Of a DNA stretch of 8,043 nucleotides, positions 1-6,542 are shown piece after piece; position 1 is the stretch's first letter, and each line of letters opens with the position of its first letter. The position numbers and the translations under genes are program-made. Source of the stretch: Myxococcales bacterium (lineage in GTDB: Bacteria > Myxococcota > Polyangia > Polyangiales > Polyangiaceae); the NCBI GenBank assembly GCA_020430865.1, contig JAGQIY010001436.1, forward strand, positions 1-8,043, in the 5' to 3' direction. A model generated the notes under the pieces. The model searched no databases. It worked only from the letters and a program-made list of their open reading frames with translations, and was not told the origin of the DNA.

Positions 1-73
1 CCAGGCGCAGGCGCTCGCGCCCCGGGTTCAGTTCGATTTCCCCCGCCGCCGGCAGGATCTCTCCAGGAATCAT
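1..73 (-). CDS. ureB: Urease beta subunit, N-terminal fragment (runs off the window)
   Basis: Only 24 codons are visible, starting at the ATG complementary to 71-73 and running off the left edge. The translation opens MIPGEILPAAGEIELNPG, which matches the strongly conserved N-terminus of UreB (MIPGEI...GEIELN...GR). In the urease apoenzyme UreB packs with UreA and the catalytic UreC to form the cytoplasmic nickel enzyme that hydrolyses urea to ammonia and carbon dioxide. The gene starts 22 bases after the ureA stop and has a purine-rich GAGGGAG ahead of it. This position, directly after ureA, is the usual one. UreA and UreB are separate here, not fused as in Helicobacter. The identification is firm despite the short length, but nothing can be said about the rest of the protein. 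Confidence 0.93.
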   Translation of the reverse strand, partial: MIPGEILPAAGEIELNPGRERLRL

Positions 74-83
74 TGGCTCTTGG

Positions 84-91
84 CTCCCTCT
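84..91 (-). promoter_or_regulatory. Ribosome binding site of ureB
   Basis: On the minus strand this reads AGAGGGAG, ending 10 bases before the ureB ATG. It lies entirely in the gap between the ureA stop and ureB. It supports the ATG at 73 as the true start, together with the conserved MIPGEI N-terminus. Confidence 0.6.
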
Positions 92-95
92 TGCT

Positions 96-398
96 TCACA
101 CGATCGGATCATGGACGGTGACGAGCTTGGTACCGTCGGGAAATGTCGCTTCGACTTGAACGTCGTGGATCATCTCGGGCACACCATCCATCACGTCGTC
201 TCGCGTGAGCAGCGAGCGCCCGTAGTCCATCAGCTGCGCGACGCTCTGACCGTCGCGAGCACCTTCCAAGATGGCCGCGGAGATGTACGCAACCGCCTCG
301 GGGTAGTTGAGCTTCAGTCCTCGCGCCTTGCGGCGCTCCGCCAGCAATCCGGCGGTGAAGATCAAGAGCTTGTCCTTCTCACGCGGTAGTAGATCCAT
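96..398 (-). CDS. ureA: Urease gamma subunit UreA
   Basis: This is a complete 100-residue protein, exactly the usual length of stand-alone UreA. Hallmark stretches are [19 protein letters not shown] near the N-terminus, [15 protein letters not shown] at about residues 26-40, a [15 protein letters not shown] block around 63-77, and the closing [18 protein letters not shown]. UreA is the small structural subunit of the (UreABC)3 urease. It does not bind nickel but completes the trimeric assembly that carries the UreC active site. The ATG start is supported by a GAGGAGAGG sequence just upstream and by the conserved MxLxPREKDKL N-terminus. It lies 31 bases after ureD and 22 bases before ureB on the same strand, so it should be part of one transcript. 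No key residue looks altered. Confidence 0.97.
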   Translation of the reverse strand: MDLLPREKDKLLIFTAGLLAERRKARGLKLNYPEAVAYISAAILEGARDGQSVAQLMDYGRSLLTRDDVMDGVPEMIHDVQVEATFPDGTKLVTVHDPIV

Positions 399-407
399 CC
401 TCTCCTC
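399..407 (-). promoter_or_regulatory. Ribosome binding site of ureA
   Basis: The minus strand reads GAGGAGAGG immediately before the ureA ATG at 396-398. The GAGGAG core is only about 3 bases from the start, a tighter spacing than usual, but the match to the anti-Shine-Dalgarno sequence is strong. Confidence 0.6.
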
Positions 408-429
408 GCTTCGCTCCCGAGCCGGCAGC

Positions 430-1317
430 TCAGGTGTCCCAGATCCTCGGCCGGTGCGCGTCGAGGCGTCGCTCCGAGCGGCGCCACTGCCCCCACGCCG
501 CTTCGAACACCTGTCTCACGCTCTGAGGTGCGTCCGCCAGCGCCCGCAGCACAACCAACCCGTCGAGTCGCGTCAAGCCAACCACCAGCCCGGCGCCCGC
601 AGCGTTCTCGAGGCGCTGTCTCAGGTGCTGCTCCGTCTCGGGCTGGGCACACGACAGCAGCAGACTCCCCAGTACCCGCCGGCCTTGGAGCCCCCAGGGC
701 GCGTTTCGCAAGGGATCGGCGGCGTCCAGGACGAGCCGCTCGTGGAACACCCGCCGACGGTGGCGACCACGGCGCCACACCGTCCACTGCTGGACCAGTC
801 TGCCGTGGCGGAACGTCTCGCCCATGAAGTGCCTGCCCAGGCAGACGATCTCCCAGGCAGCGAAATGGGAGTCGGGCTCAAGCTCGACTTCTGTGTCGAG
901 GGTCAGGTCCGCTCGATCGAACACGAGCGTTTCCTGAGGGAACCACTCGAGACAGCCACCTCGCGCTACCCTCAAGCGCTGCTCCGAGGTCGCCCGGCGC
1001 CCGCCGCTCTTGTAGAATTTCGTGCTCGCGGGCGTGGTGCTGAAGAGCGCCGCCCCTGGCGCGACGCTGACGTCGACGGCGAGGAAGTCACCGCCTGCGA
1101 CCCCACCAGGCGGATGCAGCACGATGGCGTGGCAGGGACTCGCCCCCTCTGGGTAGAGCACGCGCTGCAGCGCCAAGGGGCCGCAGCGACTTCGCCCGCG
1201 GATCACGCTCTTCATCCCTTCGCCGCTGGCCAGCCCCGGTGTGGCCAGCTCACAGGCCAGCCGTAGCTCCGCCCGCCAACCGGACGTCTGGGATTCCTGC
1301 GCCAGAGCCAAGCCCAA
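430..1317 (-). CDS. ureD: Urease accessory protein UreD (UreH)
   Basis: UreD is the cytoplasmic urease maturation factor that binds the apo-urease with UreF and UreG and helps deliver nickel to the UreC active site. The 295-residue protein carries the family's typical blocks: [13 protein letters not shown] (residues 46-58), [10 protein letters not shown] (68-77), [11 protein letters not shown] (94-104), [12 protein letters not shown] (123-134) and a CLGR motif (159-162). Length is normal for the family. The start is uncertain. A stop (TAG) lies two codons upstream, so the first usable codon is TTG at 1315-1317, and another TTG is at 1311. The first internal ATG (residue 35) would remove the GWRAELRL segment that normally begins UreD, so it is unlikely. 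No strong Shine-Dalgarno sequence is seen. The gene leads the ureD-ureA-ureB operon, an order found in many bacteria. Family assignment is secure. Confidence 0.95.
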   Translation of the reverse strand: MGLALAQESQTSGWRAELRLACELATPGLASGEGMKSVIRGRSRCGPLALQRVLYPEGASPCHAIVLHPPGGVAGGDFLAVDVSVAPGAALFSTTPASTKFYKSGGRRATSEQRLRVARGGCLEWFPQETLVFDRADLTLDTEVELEPDSHFAAWEIVCLGRHFMGETFRHGRLVQQWTVWRRGRHRRRVFHERLVLDAADPLRNAPWGLQGRRVLGSLLLSCAQPETEQHLRQRLENAAGAGLVVGLTRLDGLVVLRALADAPQSVRQVFEAAWGQWRRSERRLDAHRPRIWDT

Positions 1318-1344
1318 GAGCTACCATCCGTGGCCCGGCAAGTC

Positions 1345-1357
1345 TCTAGATAAAGCT
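1345..1357 (-). promoter_or_regulatory. Possible -10 region of the urease operon promoter
   Basis: The minus strand reads GCTTTATCTAGAG, a short AT-rich island in very GC-rich surroundings, 28-40 bases upstream of the ureD start. TATCTA/TTTATC resembles a -10 element loosely. No recognisable TTGACA-like -35 is found 16-18 bases further upstream, so this is a weak call based on composition and position. Confidence 0.2.
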
Positions 1358-1472
1358 ACCCCTGCGCGCACCGCGGGCCCCCGCCAGACGCTCGAGCATC
1401 GTCGCACGTCGCAGGAGCACTCGTGCAGAAAGCTCCAAGAAACCCAACCGAAACGCAGCGGCGCTGGGCTGT

Positions 1473-1486
1473 TTGCCGCGCGGCAA
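1473..1486. repeat. 14-base perfect palindrome TTGCCGCGCGGCAA downstream of the laccase gene
   Basis: TTGCCGCGCGGCAA equals its own reverse complement. It begins 9 bases past the oxidase stop codon on the minus strand. As RNA it could form a 5-bp stem with a GCGC loop, but no U-run follows on the minus strand (it continues ACAGCCC), so an intrinsic terminator is doubtful. A dimeric regulator site for the downstream urease genes is an alternative. Confidence 0.35.
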
Positions 1487-1494
1487 TTCCCTGA

Positions 1495-4401
1495 CTAGCG
1501 ACGCGCCGAACTGCGCCGCCGCCGCAGCAGCCACACGCCGAGACCCAGGGCGAAGAGCGAACCGGAGCTGCCGCCGCGACCACCCGGCACGCTGCAGCCA
1601 CAGCCTCCGTCGTCGTCTCCGCCGCCGCCCTGATCTCCGCTGCCCCCGCTTCCCGCGTCGGCGCCGGCGTCGCAGTCGATGCACGCCTCCTCGATCTGGC
1701 ACGACTCGTCGCACCCGTCACCGGGAGTCAGGTTGCCGTCGTCACACGCCTCGCCCGCGGCGGCGTTCAGGGTACCGTCCCCGCAGGCCGCAGCCGTGCA
1801 GTCAGCGTCACAGGTCGCCGACTCCGCTCCGTCATCGCATTCTTCGGCGCCACCGTCGGTGTTCCAGACATAGCCGTCGCCGCAGCGCGCTGGCTTGCAG
1901 GCCTCTCCCAGACCGCTGGGGCAAGAGTCGCTGGTGTCGTCGTTGCCGTCGTCGCATTCCTCGAGCGGCAGACCACGCACCCCATCACCGCAGTCCGTGC
2001 GGGTCTCGAACTGCCGCATCATGTCCTGATCCTCGTGTTCAAGGATGTGGCAGTGGTAGGGAAACTTGCCGACGAAGTCCTCGAACTTGGCGATCACCCG
2101 CACCACCTCGAACGGCCCCACCTGCACGGTATCTTTCCACCCGGATTCTTCCGGAGGCGGTGGCTGACGGGTGCCCGTCGGCACCGGGTTGCCGTCGACG
2201 AGCTCGATCGGCTGACGGTCCAGCACCTGGAAGAAGACCAGATGCATGTGCATCGGATGAGTGATGCCGGACCGGTTCACGAAGCGCCAGACCTCGGTCG
2301 ACCCGAGCAACGGACGCTCCGTGATGTCGTCCCAGTGCAAGCCGTTGATCAGCCACGCTCGCCCGGTGCAGTCGTCGTCACCCTTTTCGAGCTGGAAGTC
2401 TCGGGTGAACAACGCCGACGTCTCAGCCAGCGCGGGGATGGTTCGCAGGTCAGAAGGAGCATCGTTGAGCGCGCCCTGCTCGCTGCCGACCACGAACTTC
2501 ATCACATCGCTGACGGGCACGTCGACGCCGCCTTGTGGATACGGCGTGGCTGCGCTGTTGGTCATCAGCACCTCTTCCCCCGAGTTGAAGCCGGTGAAGT
2601 CGAGGATCACGTCGGCGCGCTCCGCCGGGCCCAGCGTGAGCTCGTTCAGCTCCACCGGATGCCGCAGGAGGCCACCATCGGTGCCGATCAGCTCGAACGT
2701 GGCGCCGCCGGACAGCGTGAGCTTGAAGAAGCGAGAGTTCGCGCCGTTCAAGATGCGGAAACGATACCTGCCGCGCTTCACGTCGAGGTAGGGCCAGACC
2801 TTGCCATTGACCAGGATCTTGTCCCCGAAGAAGTGCTCCATCCACATCGCTGGGTACTGGAAGGAGCCATCGGGATTGAACGAGCGATCCTGGATGACCA
2901 GCGGGACCTCGAACTCCCCGCTCGGCAGGTTCAGCGACTCCTCTTCATCGTCCCGCACGACGTAGAGGCCCGCCAAGCCCATCATCACGTTCAGGCGTGT
3001 GATGCCCAGCGCGTGATCGTGATACCAGAGCGTCGCCGCGTCCTGCCAGTTGGGATACTGGTAGACGGTGCTCTCACCGGGGAGAAGCGTGTGTTCGGGG
3101 TACCCGTCATATTCCGCCTGGATATGCCCGCCGTGCAGGTGGGTAACGATCCTGGCATTGTCGGTGTGAGCGCCGTGGGGACAACTATCGACTGGTAGGA
3201 TGTGCTTCGCCCTCAGCTGCCCGTTCTCGTCGCGCAGGTCGTTGACCCACTCGACCTCCACGTTCTGGTCCTTTCTGGCCTCGATCGTGGGCCCGGGAAA
3301 GCCCGCGTGCTGACCGTCGTCGTAGGCCCAGACGGTGGTCGCCGGGAGCTCCGAGTGCAGCTTCTGCTTCATCTCCACCACGGAGATCCGATAGCTCGCC
3401 TCACCCCCGGCGACGCCGGTCACAGGCTCGGCGACGGGGGGGATCGGGAGCGGATCGACGAAGGGCGTCAGGCGGACACTGCAGGGATTCGGGCTGCAGC
3501 CACTGCCGGTCCCCTGGAACCTGCCGTTCGCGGTGCTGCACGCGGCCTGGGTCAGGCTCTGACAGCTGGCCGCGGCGTCGGGAAGACAGCAGGCACCTGC
3601 GGGCTGCGGGCACGTGTTCGGCGAACAGGTCGTGGCGACGCCCTGGTAGGTCCCGCTGCAGGTCGCCCCGGGATCCAAGACGACGCTGCAGCTCCCCCCA
3701 GTGGCGCAGCACGCGCCGGTGGCTGCCGGAGGTGTGAACACGACCTCGAGCGCTGGTCTATCCGCCGCCGGCGCCTCGCGGGAGCCAAAGCGCTGAGAGG
3801 TCTGAATGGCTGACTCGTCGCCGACCAGCATCCAACCCAGGTTGTTCGCGGGTGTATCCAGCCAGCCCTGCACATCGCTGACCAAACCCGCCGCGCTCCA
3901 TTCGTAGGTCTGCAGATCCGGACCGACGCTCGCGCTGCCGCTGGCCGTGGTGACGAAATCACCGCCAGCGCTGGACCAAGACGCCGAATTGAAGATGCGG
4001 AACGTCCAGGTGGCGTCGCTGGTCTCAGCAGCCGCGCCACGCCCTTCTTGCCCTGCGGCAACCGAGGTGCCCTCGGTCCACAACGCCGACACGCGATGCA
4101 GCGTCAGCGCGTGGGTCCCTGCTCGGGTCCGCGTCATGCTCAGACGAAGCTTGACCGCAGTCACCGTTGATCCTGCGGGCATGGCGCTCGCCACGTCGAA
4201 GGCGACGACGCTGCGTCGCACATTTCCCGAAGCATTCTCACCAACGAACAGGCCTTGCCCGGCACAGTTGGCGAGGCCGCCGTCCTCGGCGTAGAGGGTG
4301 CAATCCATGCTCGGGGCCAGGGTCAGCGTGTCCGCGAACGCGGGCGTCGAGACCGCAAAGGTCCCCAGGGCCGCAAGCGCAGCCATCCGTCCAAACCGCA
4401 T
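1495..4401 (-). CDS. Secreted, surface-anchored CotA-type multicopper oxidase (laccase) with DNRLRE-like domain and MYXO-CTERM tail
   Basis: From the ATG at 4399-4401 this is a 968-residue exported protein. Residues 1-23 form a signal peptide ending STPAFA/DT. Residues 25-225 resemble a DNRLRE-type beta domain. Residues 231-307 hold two six-cysteine modules. Residues 311-802 are a CotA-like laccase that oxidises phenolic or similar substrates and reduces oxygen to water. Its four copper motifs are intact: HLHGGH (421-426), WYHDH (459-463), HPMHMH (715-720) and [13 protein letters not shown] (783-795), with type 1 ligands His715, Cys784, His789 and Met794. Long stretches follow Bacillus CotA ([28 protein letters not shown]). 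Three CGDG...ECDDGN repeats (803-910) and an acidic Gly-rich linker lead to a MYXO-CTERM tail: Cys934/Cys936, a short hydrophobic segment and RRRR. A GTG at 4461 would add 20 residues in front of the signal peptide, so the ATG is preferred. The natural substrate cannot be told from sequence. Confidence 0.93.
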   Translation of the reverse strand: MRFGRMAALAALGTFAVSTPAFADTLTLAPSMDCTLYAEDGGLANCAGQGLFVGENASGNVRRSVVAFDVASAMPAGSTVTAVKLRLSMTRTRAGTHALTLHRVSALWTEGTSVAAGQEGRGAAAETSDATWTFRIFNSASWSSAGGDFVTTASGSASVGPDLQTYEWSAAGLVSDVQGWLDTPANNLGWMLVGDESAIQTSQRFGSREAPAADRPALEVVFTPPAATGACCATGGSCSVVLDPGATCSGTYQGVATTCSPNTCPQPAGACCLPDAAASCQSLTQAACSTANGRFQGTGSGCSPNPCSVRLTPFVDPLPIPPVAEPVTGVAGGEASYRISVVEMKQKLHSELPATTVWAYDDGQHAGFPGPTIEARKDQNVEVEWVNDLRDENGQLRAKHILPVDSCPHGAHTDNARIVTHLHGGHIQAEYDGYPEHTLLPGESTVYQYPNWQDAATLWYHDHALGITRLNVMMGLAGLYVVRDDEEESLNLPSGEFEVPLVIQDRSFNPDGSFQYPAMWMEHFFGDKILVNGKVWPYLDVKRGRYRFRILNGANSRFFKLTLSGGATFELIGTDGGLLRHPVELNELTLGPAERADVILDFTGFNSGEEVLMTNSAATPYPQGGVDVPVSDVMKFVVGSEQGALNDAPSDLRTIPALAETSALFTRDFQLEKGDDDCTGRAWLINGLHWDDITERPLLGSTEVWRFVNRSGITHPMHMHLVFFQVLDRQPIELVDGNPVPTGTRQPPPPEESGWKDTVQVGPFEVVRVIAKFEDFVGKFPYHCHILEHEDQDMMRQFETRTDCGDGVRGLPLEECDDGNDDTSDSCPSGLGEACKPARCGDGYVWNTDGGAEECDDGAESATCDADCTAAACGDGTLNAAAGEACDDGNLTPGDGCDESCQIEEACIDCDAGADAGSGGSGDQGGGGDDDGGCGCSVPGGRGGSSGSLFALGLGVWLLRRRRSSARR
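1498..1605 (-). other. MYXO-CTERM sorting signal of the laccase
   Basis: The last 36 codons encode a Cys-containing GCGCSVPGG motif, a short hydrophobic stretch ([11 protein letters not shown]) and an Arg cluster (RRRR) ending in SSARR. This tripartite layout is the MYXO-CTERM signal, known to direct cleavage by a myxosortase and attachment to the cell surface in Myxococcota. It is preceded by a flexible linker of Gly, Ser and Asp. The match is by layout; the processing enzyme is not in this window. Confidence 0.85.
1672..1995 (-). repeat. Three disulfide-rich CGDG...ECDDGN repeats (DUF4215-like) in the laccase
   Basis: After the oxidase domain the protein repeats a motif three times: [36 protein letters not shown] and [18 protein letters not shown], each followed by further Cys residues. 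Such repeats are common in secreted myxobacterial proteins just before a MYXO-CTERM tail. They probably form disulfide-stabilised, possibly calcium-binding stalks that hold the enzyme away from the envelope. The stalk role is inferred. Confidence 0.8.
3481..3717 (-). repeat. Two tandem six-cysteine modules in the laccase
   Basis: Between the N-terminal beta domain and the oxidase there are two similar units, each opening with GACC or TGACC and closing with CSPNxC. Cysteine spacing is CC-x5-C-x9-C-x10-C-x4-C in the first and CC-x7-C-x7-C-x13-C-x4-C in the second. They look like one duplicated disulfide-bonded module acting as a spacer or binding element. I do not assign a named family. Confidence 0.75.
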
Positions 4402-4616
4402 GGCGGGAGTAAAGCAAACTTCGCGCCCTTGGCGACGAACTAGCGCAACGTTTCTCGGCACCCGACAGGGCCGCTGGGCGAGTCGCGGTCACCACCTGCC
4501 GCTGGCTGTCAAGTGGCCGAATCGGGGCGCGGATCGAGTGTTTTTCGCGCATCCGTTGCGCTGCGAACCGGCGTCGACGCAAGGTCTAGCAACCGAATCG
4601 CGCCGCGGCCACTGCC
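4402..4616. other. Intergenic region between GH44 gene and laccase gene
   Basis: This 215-base gap lies between two genes on the minus strand and would hold any GH44 terminator and laccase promoter. A perfect TTGACA (minus strand, 4507-4512) is present, but the expected -10 position reads ACCGCG, so a sigma-70 promoter is not supported. No good Shine-Dalgarno sequence precedes the laccase ATG. No hairpin with a following U-run was found after the GH44 stop. Confidence 0.45.
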
Positions 4617-6473
4617 TCAGGGAAGCAGCACCAAGGTCGAGATGCTCATCGCCGGCAACTGGTGCACGAACGCGTTGGTCTTCGTGATCGAGATGTCAGC
4701 ACCTCGCACGGGTGTCGCGCCGCTGCTGGTGATCTCGTAGACCTCGGCCTTGCTGAAGGCTTGCGTGTGAGTCACCGCGAAGCCGACGTCGATGGGAGCG
4801 CCCGTCTTGTTGAGCGCCACCAGCACCATCCGCCCCTCCTCGCCGTCGTCGAGGCTCGCGTAGATGCTGGTTCCCGGAACGTCGCTCGTGGTCGCGTCGA
4901 GGCCCGTGTCGCCGAAACCGGCGCCTGCTCCGTCGTAGCTCAAGAACGCGTCGAAGGCCGCCCACACGTAGCTGTCCTGGCCGGTCAGTGACCAGTAGCA
5001 AGCCGCGAAGACGTTCTCGCGGCCGTAGATCCCGAGCACGTCGGCCTGGGCGATACCGCCAGAGATGTGATCCGTACCGCCGTAGTTGTACTCCGTGATC
5101 GCGAGCTCCGTACCGGGATAGTGAGTCGCGATCTTGTCCTGGATGCGGCGCAGGAGGTTGATCGGGCCGTTGGTCGAGTATTGAGTGATCCAGCTGTCTT
5201 CGCTGTAGTCCGCGTCCCACAGACTGCGCGGAGCCTGGAGCCGCGCGGCAACGACTGCGGCGCCGGTGCTACTCGCGGTGATGCGCTCTCCCCCACCCTG
5301 GGCTTCGGGATACCAGTGAAAGTCGAGGACGTCGATCAAGCGCCGCCCGGCTTCTTGCTCTGCCGCCTTCGCTCCGTCCAGGAAGAAGTCCAGGTAGTCA
5401 CGCCCCGCGTTGTCCGGGGCATCCTGCAGGTTCGTCATCCCCGCCCAGCCATAGTTCACCGACCCGAACACCCTGGCCTGTGGCAGGACCGACTTGACCG
5501 CCTTGGCGTACTCCACGTTGCGCCCGAGGAGCTCGTCGAAGCCAACAGGATCGGGATGTATCCGCTCGTGAGTGTGCGCCCAGAGGTCGGGTTCGTTGTC
5601 CATGGAGAAGAAGATGGCCCTGCGCGCATCGGTTTTTGCGTATGGAAACTTCTTGTCCAGCCAGTTCACGAACTCGTCCTGGTAGACGTAGCCGTCGCTC
5701 GGATCCGGTGCCTCGCTGAGGGAGGAGCCCTTGAACGCCTGCGACACCTTGAAGCGTGTCTGCAAGTAGTTGGGCGTCTGATTCACGTCTCCGCCACCGT
5801 TCTTGTCTGCGGCGACATAGCCGACGAGCGGCACCGTGACGAGCATCGCCGCGTCGTGATCGTGAGCGGCCTGGACCGCCAGCCGTACGACCTCTCCGGG
5901 GGTGTCACCGCCACCGAGGAAGCTGTCGTTCTGGTGCTGGTAGTCGCTCCCCGCGTTGGATGCGTTGTTCTCCCAGTTGTAGGCGGTCATGCGGTTGCCT
6001 CCCTGGCGCGCCATGGGGACGTGCGGGTGGCCTTGCCAGTCGGGCTGATTGGTACAGTAGACCCCCGGGGAGATCCCATGACGAGCCTCACTGCTGATGT
6101 CGAAGCGCACGCTGCCGCCGCCGGGATCGTCTGGGGGCAGGAAGCTCGCATCCGCGGGGATACCGGTGCCGCCGCTGCCACCGAAGCCGCTACCCGAAGC
6201 TCCGCCGCTGGCGCCAGTCGAGCCCCCGTTGGCGCTGCCGGCGTTCCCTCCGCTGGTGCTGCCCGCGTTCCCGCCATTCGAGCCACCCGCTGTCCCGCCG
6301 CTTGCCCCGGCGCTCCCGCCAGCGTCCCCATCCTCGCCACATGCGATCGCGACCCCAAGGGCCAGCCCGAGGCTCAGCAGCTGGGGCAGGTACGCGGCCC
6401 CTCGCGCCAGGCGCTGGCGGGAAGCGTTGGTCTCCAGGCGCGAGCGCGGACTCGAATCGTGCTTCGTCCCCAT
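4617..6473 (-). CDS. Lipoprotein glycoside hydrolase family 44 (endoglucanase/xyloglucanase type)
   Basis: GH44 enzymes cut internal beta-1,4 bonds in cellulose derivatives and xyloglucan with retention. This 618-residue protein has an N-terminal export signal with a hydrophobic core at about 31-44 and a lipobox VAIAC, placing the lipidated Cys at 45. A low-complexity Gly/Ser/Ala/Asn linker follows (47-110). The catalytic domain runs from about 121 to 530 with GH44 blocks GGNRMTAYNWENNASNAGSDY (from 158), a MDNEPDLWAHTH block (from 291), SVNYGW (338), DFHWYPEA (384) and AITEYNYGGTDH (458). Glu294 in DNEP is the expected acid/base and Glu461 in ITEYN the expected nucleophile. Residues 530-618 look like the C-terminal beta-sandwich of the family. 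No carbohydrate-binding module or dockerin is visible. The ATG start leaves a rather long, basic N-region of about 30 residues and lacks a well-placed Shine-Dalgarno sequence. It is probably tethered to the outer membrane. The exact glucan substrate is not known. Confidence 0.93.
   Translation of the reverse strand: MGTKHDSSPRSRLETNASRQRLARGAAYLPQLLSLGLALGVAIACGEDGDAGGSAGASGGTAGGSNGGNAGSTSGGNAGSANGGSTGASGGASGSGFGGSGGTGIPADASFLPPDDPGGGSVRFDISSEARHGISPGVYCTNQPDWQGHPHVPMARQGGNRMTAYNWENNASNAGSDYQHQNDSFLGGGDTPGEVVRLAVQAAHDHDAAMLVTVPLVGYVAADKNGGGDVNQTPNYLQTRFKVSQAFKGSSLSEAPDPSDGYVYQDEFVNWLDKKFPYAKTDARRAIFFSMDNEPDLWAHTHERIHPDPVGFDELLGRNVEYAKAVKSVLPQARVFGSVNYGWAGMTNLQDAPDNAGRDYLDFFLDGAKAAEQEAGRRLIDVLDFHWYPEAQGGGERITASSTGAAVVAARLQAPRSLWDADYSEDSWITQYSTNGPINLLRRIQDKIATHYPGTELAITEYNYGGTDHISGGIAQADVLGIYGRENVFAACYWSLTGQDSYVWAAFDAFLSYDGAGAGFGDTGLDATTSDVPGTSIYASLDDGEEGRMVLVALNKTGAPIDVGFAVTHTQAFSKAEVYEITSSGATPVRGADISITKTNAFVHQLPAMSISTLVLLP
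6162..6335 (-). repeat. Low-complexity Gly/Ser/Ala/Asn linker repeats in the GH44 gene
   Basis: Degenerate repeats of GGNAGS, GGSTGASGG and similar units encode a flexible spacer of roughly 58 residues right after the lipidated cysteine. At the DNA level the plus strand shows repeated GCCGCCGCT/CCGCCGCTGGCG-like blocks, so the tract may expand or contract by slippage. It probably lets the catalytic domain reach away from the membrane. Confidence 0.8.
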
Positions 6474-6542
6474 GGCTGCGAGGATACTCCGAACGCTGGC
6501 GCCATGGGATCGACGTCGCGCGTGGGAACGCGTTAGTCTGCG
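6474..6542. other. Divergent intergenic region between GH44 gene and unknown plus-strand gene
   Basis: These 69 bases separate two divergently transcribed genes and must contain the start signals for both unless promoters lie inside the coding regions. A GGATACTCC element (from 6482) gives weak -10-like readings on both strands (GATACT on plus, TATCCT on minus), with no matching -35. A plus-strand ATG at 6504 is in frame with the downstream gene but is stopped by TAG at 6534-6536. Confidence 0.4.

Larger units (their letters stand above)
1318..1494. other. Intergenic region between laccase gene and ureD
   Basis: These 177 bases separate the end of the multicopper oxidase gene from ureD, both on the minus strand. 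The region should hold the oxidase 3' end and any urease promoter. A 14-base perfect palindrome lies close to the oxidase stop (1473-1486), and an unusually AT-rich patch (around 1345-1357) lies 28-40 bases ahead of ureD. I see no convincing -35/-10 pair, no NikR- or NtrC-type operator and no small gene. Confidence 0.5.

Noticed and set aside
307..1266. Long plus-strand open frame of 319 residues opposite ureD
   Set aside because: It lies wholly antisense to a clear UreD/UreA coding region, is rich in Arg/Pro/Ala as expected from complementary GC-rich codons, and shows no family motif.
1424..1438. Sigma-54-like promoter (TTGG...TGCA) upstream of ureD
   Set aside because: The GG and GC pairs are 8 bases apart rather than the required 10, so it does not fit the -24/-12 consensus.
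1473..2264. Plus-strand Arg-rich open frame of 263 residues
   Set aside because: Its extreme Arg/Pro/Ser composition is typical of a shadow of Cys/Asp/Gly-rich codons on the opposite strand.
2035..3198. Plus-strand open frame of 387 residues opposite the laccase
   Set aside because: It is antisense to the conserved copper-binding domain; the open frame follows from codon bias of the real gene.
4402..4461. Extended laccase start at GTG 4461
   Set aside because: It would put 20 extra residues, including a Cys and several charged residues, before a good signal peptide that begins at the ATG 4401.
4507..4512. Perfect TTGACA as -35 of a laccase promoter
   Set aside because: The -10 positions at 16-18 bases spacing are GC-only or nearly so; a lone hexamer can occur by chance.
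4551..4577. GCGC-stem hairpin next to a run of five or more T (plus strand) after the GH44 gene
   Set aside because: On the minus-strand transcript the run is A, not U, after the stem, so it does not form an intrinsic terminator for GH44.
5067..6536. Plus-strand open frame of 489 residues opposite the GH44 gene
   Set aside because: It is antisense to the catalytic domain including both catalytic Glu codons, and has no recognisable motif or start signal.
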